17,879 nt of DNA from Chromera velia (Eukaryota; Sar; Chromeraceae), in NCBI GenBank assembly GCA_018398765.1, contig JAHBMJ010002620.1, positions 1-17,879 on the forward strand, in the 5' to 3' direction. A program made the translations under genes and the position numbers. Shown here piece by piece: positions 15,001 to 17,879 of this stretch. Under the pieces are notes generated by a model. That model worked only from the letters and a program-made list of their open reading frames with translations. It had not been told where the DNA came from and searched no databases. Numbering within the stretch: position 1 is the first letter of the stretch; every line of letters starts with the position of its first letter.

Positions 15001-15590
15001 CGAGGAATGTTTTCCTCTTGAGGGGGCGGTCCTAAATGATCCTGGGGGCCGTTTACATCTGCATGGCCTCCATTCACATTCATGGGAGATTCTTTATCTC
15101 CGGCTCCCCATCCATCTGACTCCCCATCGTCGTGTTCTCCCCACTCTTCCCACTCCCTACTACGTAAACACGCGGCAAGGTAGTGGTCGAGCTGGTCATG
15201 CAGGTGCCACACCTCTGAGAGAGTGAGGTGAGACTGAGCATATCGGATCCTTGTATGGATTGATTTGATCAATCGTCTTTGCAGTGCGATGGGATCAGGT
15301 GGCAGCGTCTGCTGTGGGACCGTACTCTTCCAGACTGCTCTGCGGTAGTCCTCGGCTTTGCTCATCTCTGCGGAAGGAAGGCGTCTACACTGGGGGCAAA
15401 AAGTGTCAGGAGAAGGTTCACGGAGGGGCGGGAACATGGCTTTGGTACGGCAGGGCGTACAAGCGAAGTGTAGGTAAGGGCACCCAGGGTAGGAGACGGA
15501 ACGGGGGGTGTTTGAGTTCGTTTCATGGAGAGATGCTCGGCAAGAGGGCATCTCACAAGTTTGTATTCGTTCGAGTGAGAAGACGGCCAT
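12030..15590 (-). CDS. RING-like finger and double 2A-like protein, possible degenerate protease
   Basis: Real ATG at 15588-15590, preceded in phase by a TGA at 15615-15617; 1186 residues to a TAG at 12030-12032. Residues 12-68 hold C-x4-C-x19-C-x3-H-x2-C-x2-C-x17-C-x2-C, a RING-type spacing except that the first pair is four apart instead of two. Two 2A-like segments lie at 201-217 (...DVEPNPGW) and 418-433 (...GIELNPGH), separating a Ser/Asp-rich linker, a compact Trp/Phe-rich region (about 300-410) and a long Ser/Pro-rich stretch (430-690). VLLDGATDEC at about 784-793 resembles the active-site strand of retroviral-type aspartic proteases with one residue missing. Further on are CSAC and a terminal Cys cluster (CDIC, C, C, CC, H) that continues in phase beyond the TAG. 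It lies 141 bases after the gag-like ORF in the same phase. Role unknown; probably part of the element's structural or processing precursor. Confidence 0.75.
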   Translation of the reverse strand: MAVFSLERIQTCEMPSCRASLHETNSNTPRSVSYPGCPYLHFACTPCRTKAMFPPLREPSPDTFCPQCRRLPSAEMSKAEDYRRAVWKSTVPQQTLPPDPIALQRRLIKSIHTRIRYAQSHLTLSEVWHLHDQLDHYLAACLRSREWEEWGEHDDGESDGWGAGDKESPMNVNGGHADVNGPQDHLGPPPQEENIPRPSSWVRDLTADGDVEPNPGWDEGSDSQSDKAPGNDASVSTLLSLPELAPSLTPASMPPLEAPSKVSDLGLSDISLNSYAPSEAASVPSDGTLASLEDLEGIELGDGMYGGGGYWERDAVNDFERARRSARGYIRQLYATLSVTPALSDLDLSGPVILGIFHRSGWHDGSNGFWSEQSLTFINYANAPQFLPNPLPTSWFGFNPFFENVSQPTHPPPTAGGWIRDLTEEGIELNPGHPKRDGRAEASRNRGSQSSTSRPIRIQPSQALRESNRNLPPLLGPTPTIPSVPFFEVPFHQETQETSQAQMEPIEGGFLPSPDAISAFGPVSPPRPTAAADLPPNPFAPPLPQLSIFSPPPNRIPLSQLIPRRTVQLSSPPWRPVELRPASAQRSGNYSVRTDTWINTGSSSSSSSASAAILTQSQPLSSVRGPSLVLRLLNGAKAPLVSDYAPGDPFSNDGQSGKTTQALQRTSTEEHQSNFSFSSTSHPFAPPQPFDPEASSQSTTLMLEPAGQIQSEIQSENGAVISFLKESRSVRLTRKRALPANEPASGTGMEEGWLVNIPMLLRSLQRMYTSVPRPKAQGEYPIRVLLDGATDECRVVSGATLQIKPKDGAIEVPDPLKRIPLRQLKPYTLKTTDGQPPTSVPSVVWRRALRKKGYPQSAPLAVYPTSHWLPSVEDREFVIVQPAKDGTGDSEQLIGFFGGKNNLLHLPVGRGDQYLFDVERVLAPAQENEEAQAIMTRLLKISFCSLPNNLLKFLLENEGPNASDPSRLPFHPPNKSWIFSRVHLFHLERFDEYHSAAREEMRERGDTNPDEDQTKRMADKALDSVLPERLRIPCSACSLIDENRRLQAFPYIDYNPSNPAIAPPSGLVRWKGIDPRPTAHVILKKLDRPEFFRLWKATRKSGAKIPEKWEDLFISEEKHMREPHNSILALQHDTFKPLLNPMYASADACDICEVQQLDPRACLGHNSYNCLTSSGLTSCCGHRPGL
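14292..14339 (-). other. 2A-like segment 3, final Pro replaced by His
   Basis: Encodes WIRDLTEEGIELNPGH (residues 418-433 of its ORF). It shares W, DLT, G, E and NPG with the other two segments. A 2A peptide stops the ribosome after Gly only when Pro is the next residue; here the next codon is CAT (His), one change from a Pro codon, so skipping is not expected. Confidence 0.7.
14940..14990 (-). other. 2A-like segment 2, final Pro replaced by Trp
   Basis: Encodes WVRDLTADGDVEPNPGW (residues 201-217). It is the closest of the three to the classical D-V-E-x-N-P-G core, having the Asp the other two lack, but it ends in TGG (Trp) where Pro is required. Skipping is therefore not expected. Confidence 0.75.
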
Positions 15591-15731
15591 TTCAGTCCCT
15601 TCATTTTTTGTCTCTCAAAAAAACAGATCAAACCCTGTGACTCCTCTCTCTTTTTCTTTTCCCATGGACCATTCTGTCCAGCCCTGTCTCTCTGATTGGG
15701 TCTGCGCCCCTTCAGAAGGAGCCACAACTGT
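15591..15731 (-). other. Spacer between the gag-like ORF and the RING/2A ORF
   Basis: 141 bases in the same phase as both flanking ORFs, interrupted by one TGA at 15615-15617 in addition to the TAG at 15732-15734. Apart from that TGA it is open. It could be a true inter-cistron gap or decayed coding sequence linking the two. Confidence 0.5.
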
Positions 15732-17564
15732 CTATTCCGTCTCTTCGAGACAGGCCTCCCCCACCACGAGGCACGTGTGTGGGTCGGTCGTTGGCTGAGC
15801 GAGGGTGTCATGAACCTCCTCCGTAGATATTGGGATCATGCTGAGACCCCAATACTTCAGTAAGATGTTGATATCCAGGTCAGTCAAAGAGCGGAAAGAG
15901 GTGGCGGGGGAAAAATTGTTCTCTAGAGCTGGGGTTCCGAGGTGGAATGGCTCCCGAAGGAATCGAGTGAGAATGGTGTCTGCCAAAACTGGGTGTACTG
16001 TGTCTTCGGTCATTTTTCCCCCCATTACTTTGATTGCCTTTGCTACCGCATAGAGCGGTGAAAGGCCTTTGTTCTCTCGCAGCCTTTCGTGATCAAGCTG
16101 GTCTGTGTTTGCAGCCACAGCTCCTTCCGGTCGCTCATTTCGTGTAGCCCCTCTCTGGGAGGATTTAGGAGGACCTTCCATTTCCCCTTCTCCCAGTGAG
16201 AGGGAAAGAAAGGGGTTTGCGGGAGGGCTCAAAGGACTTTCGGGAGCAGCGATTGAGCGGACTGTCGGAGGGGCGATGGGAATACGGAGGGACAGAGGAA
16301 AGGGAGGTGCTGTTGGAGGCGGAGGATAGTAATGGGCAGATGTCGTGGGGAACTGTGTACGAAAATCAAAAGGCTTTGGGGGTGTGACCGTGAGAGAGTT
16401 GAGAGCAACTGACTGGTCAGACCTGTGGGGGGTCTCTGAAAAAGACCGATGAGGTGTTGAGAAGTTTCTCCCTGGAGTGCTTATCATAGGAAGATCAGAC
16501 TCAGCTGCAGGATCACTTGGAAGGGGGTCAGGGGCCTCAAGGTGTGAATCCCTTTGCGGGGTGGCATTCTGCGATTGCCTCCTCCGATGCCTAGCGCCCT
16601 CTCGATCTGGGTTGTGACGCCTGCGTAGGCGAGGTTTCGACCGACGTGGCTGTCTGTGAGGCAGTCTCGTCTGGACCTCGGCCGCGTGGTAGGCAAAGAT
16701 TTCTGACTCCGCTTTGTCAGAGTCGGAGGGTGTTGAAGAAGGGAAATCGTTCATCTCCTCCCTCTCTTGGCCCTCAAAGTTTTCTTCAGCCTGGGAGGGA
16801 GGATGAGCTGTCGTTGCCGCAGCCTTTTCGGTGCCAGAGGGACCAGGGTTAGGTTCAATACCTTCTCTGGTCAGATCCTTGACCCACCCATCATTTTGCT
16901 TGCCTCCTCGGCCTCTCCCTCTCCCACGTCCTCTTGTCAGTCCTCCTCTTCCTCGAGTGGCTGCAGATGAGCCCGCAGGTCCTCCCTGCCATCCAGTTGG
17001 GGGGGAGGAAGAACTGCTGGGAGGGCTGACACCAAAAGTAGGTGGCCCTGTACCCTGCAAAGAAGAAGAGGTAGGATTGCCAGGAGGGGGGGGGGGAGGA
17101 GGAGGATTTGAGAGAAGCGGCTGAGCAGCTTGCATTGTGAATGTATGAGGAGTTTGATGGGGTGGCTGCTTAATGACTTGATAAGTCGATCCTCCTTTCT
17201 GTCTTTCGTGTGGTTGGTTTGAATGAGGCTTTGTCTGTGAAGGGGTAAGAGGGACACTTGCTGCAGGCTGGCTCTGATTTCCACCTACATGGCCATGCTC
17301 TCTCATCGTGCGATTCATGTGCTGCTGGATGCGTGTGATAGCCAGCGAGCTGGTCTCATTCAGAGCAGGGTCAGGTCCGGGTTCAGACACAGATGCACCA
17401 CATTCTCTCATTATTCTGTTCACATTATTTACGAACCAGGGGTATGTGAGACCCTGTTCAATGTCTATTGGGACAGAAGCAAAAGTGAGAGTGTTCGTGA
17501 GTAACCATGCTGTGCATTCTTTATCACTGAGAGCGCTGACAAACATGACCTGTTTATGATATCT
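15732..17564 (-). CDS. Gag-like ORF, main part, with RGG box and 2A-like sequence
   Basis: Open from just after the TAA at 17565-17567; first ATG at 17544-17546 gives 604 residues to a TAG at 15732-15734. Residues 1-85 look like the end of a folded helical domain continuing from beyond the TAA. Next come a Pro-rich stretch (about 100-190) and an RGG box at 198-215 (TRGRGG, RGRGRGRGRGG), a typical RNA-binding tract. The 2A-like segment follows at 221-236, then an acidic Ser-rich linker and an Arg-rich tract at 294-323 (RRSKPRLRRR...RHRRR). The C-terminal 110 residues (from about GLSPLYAVAKAIKVM) look globular. Position at the 5' side of integrase and RT, and the RNA-binding tracts, suggest a nucleocapsid role. 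No CCHC knuckle is present here; the only clear one is at the far end of the polymerase. Confidence 0.65.
   Translation of the reverse strand, partial: RYHKQVMFVSALSDKECTAWLLTNTLTFASVPIDIEQGLTYPWFVNNVNRIMRECGASVSEPGPDPALNETSSLAITRIQQHMNRTMREHGHVGGNQSQPAASVPLTPSQTKPHSNQPHERQKGGSTYQVIKQPPHQTPHTFTMQAAQPLLSNPPPPPPPPGNPTSSSLQGTGPPTFGVSPPSSSSSPPTGWQGGPAGSSAATRGRGGLTRGRGRGRGRGGKQNDGWVKDLTREGIEPNPGPSGTEKAAATTAHPPSQAEENFEGQEREEMNDFPSSTPSDSDKAESEIFAYHAAEVQTRLPHRQPRRSKPRLRRRHNPDREGARHRRRQSQNATPQRDSHLEAPDPLPSDPAAESDLPMISTPGRNFSTPHRSFSETPHRSDQSVALNSLTVTPPKPFDFRTQFPTTSAHYYPPPPTAPPFPLSLRIPIAPPTVRSIAAPESPLSPPANPFLSLSLGEGEMEGPPKSSQRGATRNERPEGAVAANTDQLDHERLRENKGLSPLYAVAKAIKVMGGKMTEDTVHPVLADTILTRFLREPFHLGTPALENNFSPATSFRSLTDLDINILLKYWGLSMIPISTEEVHDTLAQPTTDPHTCLVVGEACLEETE
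16839..16886 (-). other. 2A-like segment 1, complete NPGP ending
   Basis: Encodes WVKDLTREGIEPNPGP (residues 221-236 of the gag-like ORF), directly after an RGG box. It keeps the E-x-N-P-G-P end needed for ribosome skipping; the residue before I-E is Gly instead of the usual Asp. If active, it would release the gag-like N-terminal part including the RGG box and start a new chain with Pro. Confidence 0.8.
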
Positions 17565-17879
17565 TTACAGAGCATCAGAGGCATGTTTGTATACATCATC
17601 ATCCAGACCGGCCGTTGCAAAGAACACAGAGATGGTCGCTGTGGGATTCCAAACAGGAGTAGACGGCAGGAGATAACGCAGATGAGGGCGCAGAGTAGAA
17701 GTGTTAGGGAGAATATGTTTGGTCAGGAATTTTATTTCTGACTCTACTTCTCTGTCAAGACGGAGAGCATATTTTTGGAGAGATTCTCCTTTCCATCTAC
17801 GTACCTTCATCATGATCTCGACTGGTCTCAGCAAGAGGAGATTGAGGGCGTACCCCTGCATATGCGCAGCGATTGCCTC
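17565..17879 (-). CDS. Gag-like ORF, upstream part, open to the window edge and ended by TAA
   Basis: Codons are open from the right edge to a TAA at 17565-17567; an ATG occurs at 17859-17861 but the frame continues beyond the window. The piece contains RRWKGESLQKYALRLDREVE, the kind of short W..ES...YA.RL pattern seen in LTR-retrotransposon gag proteins, followed by a helical-looking region. It is in the same phase as the next ORF, which has an ATG only six codons after the TAA. A premature stop in one gag gene is the simplest reading. Family assignment rests on pattern and position only. Confidence 0.5.
   Translation of the reverse strand, partial: EAIAAHMQGYALNLLLLRPVEIMMKVRRWKGESLQKYALRLDREVESEIKFLTKHILPNTSTLRPHLRYLLPSTPVWNPTATISVFFATAGLDDDVYKHASDAL

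Larger units (their letters stand above)
4172..17879 (-). mobile_element. Partial, decayed giant Ty1/copia-type LTR retrotransposon
   Basis: All recognisable coding sequence lies on one strand and gives the order gag-like, RING/2A ORF, unknown ORF, integrase, reverse transcriptase, RNase H. Integrase upstream of RT, a YVDD RT and an RNase H containing KSTTDAEF mark the Ty1/copia superfamily. The internal coding region exceeds 13.7 kb, much longer than ordinary copia elements (about 4-6 kb is usual), and it runs off the right edge, so the 5' LTR and primer-binding site are not seen. Lesions are an in-phase TAA (17565), TAG (15732), TGA (15615), TAG (12030), TAG (6415), a -1 phase change in RT and a Glu-to-Lys change in integrase. 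Some of these may be natural cistron limits or recoding sites. It remains possible that the right part (beyond about 9.4 kb) belongs to a second, co-oriented element. The copia assignment of the left part is firm; unity of the whole is inference. Confidence 0.8.

Overview
This is eukaryotic DNA, and most of it (about 4172-17879, all on the minus strand) is the body of one very large, decayed LTR retrotransposon of Ty1/copia type. The evidence is a polymerase ORF with the copia order: an integrase with an HHCC zinc module and D,D motif, then a copia reverse transcriptase with a YVDD box, then RNase H. The element enters from the right edge, so its 5' LTR and start lie outside the window, and no LTR pair can be seen. 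Roughly even base composition, purine-rich plus-strand tracts, Ser/Pro/Arg-rich proteins and TGCATGCA motifs would suit a chromerid-like microalga (Chromera is my guess). That is inference only; no host gene settles it.

Minus-strand layout, read right to left. (1) 17879-15732 is a gag-like ORF broken by a TAA, with an RGG box followed at once by a 2A-like sequence. (2) 15590-12030 is a 1186-residue ORF with a RING-like Cys/His array, two more 2A-like segments and a possible degenerate aspartic-protease motif. (3) 12029-9417 continues in the same phase after a single TAG; it is unrecognised and ends in an acidic repeat. (4) 9363-6415 is the integrase ORF, in another phase. (5) 6414-5959 is the N-terminal part of RT, in phase with integrase after a single TAG. 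(6) 5959-4172 is the rest of RT plus RNase H, in the -1 phase, ending in an unusual C-terminal extension with a CCHC zinc knuckle and a CCHH finger. The integrase position expected to hold the catalytic Glu is Lys, so together with the breaks this copy looks non-autonomous or dead.

Positions 1-4171 hold no gene I can support. They contain a perfect 600-bp direct duplication (1209-1808 and 1820-2419) joined by one N in a G run, almost certainly an assembly artefact. They also contain a family of short motifs (minus strand AAAGTGAAGGAGGGG), four of them clustered at 3664-3873 just beyond the polymerase stop, where the 3' polypurine tract and 3' LTR would be expected.

The most interesting signal is the family of three W-[VI]-[KR]-D-L-T-x-x-G-x-[VE]-x-x-N-P-G-x segments (full spellings in the feature entries). 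They resemble viral and retrotransposon 2A ribosome-skipping peptides. Only the first keeps the final Pro that skipping needs.
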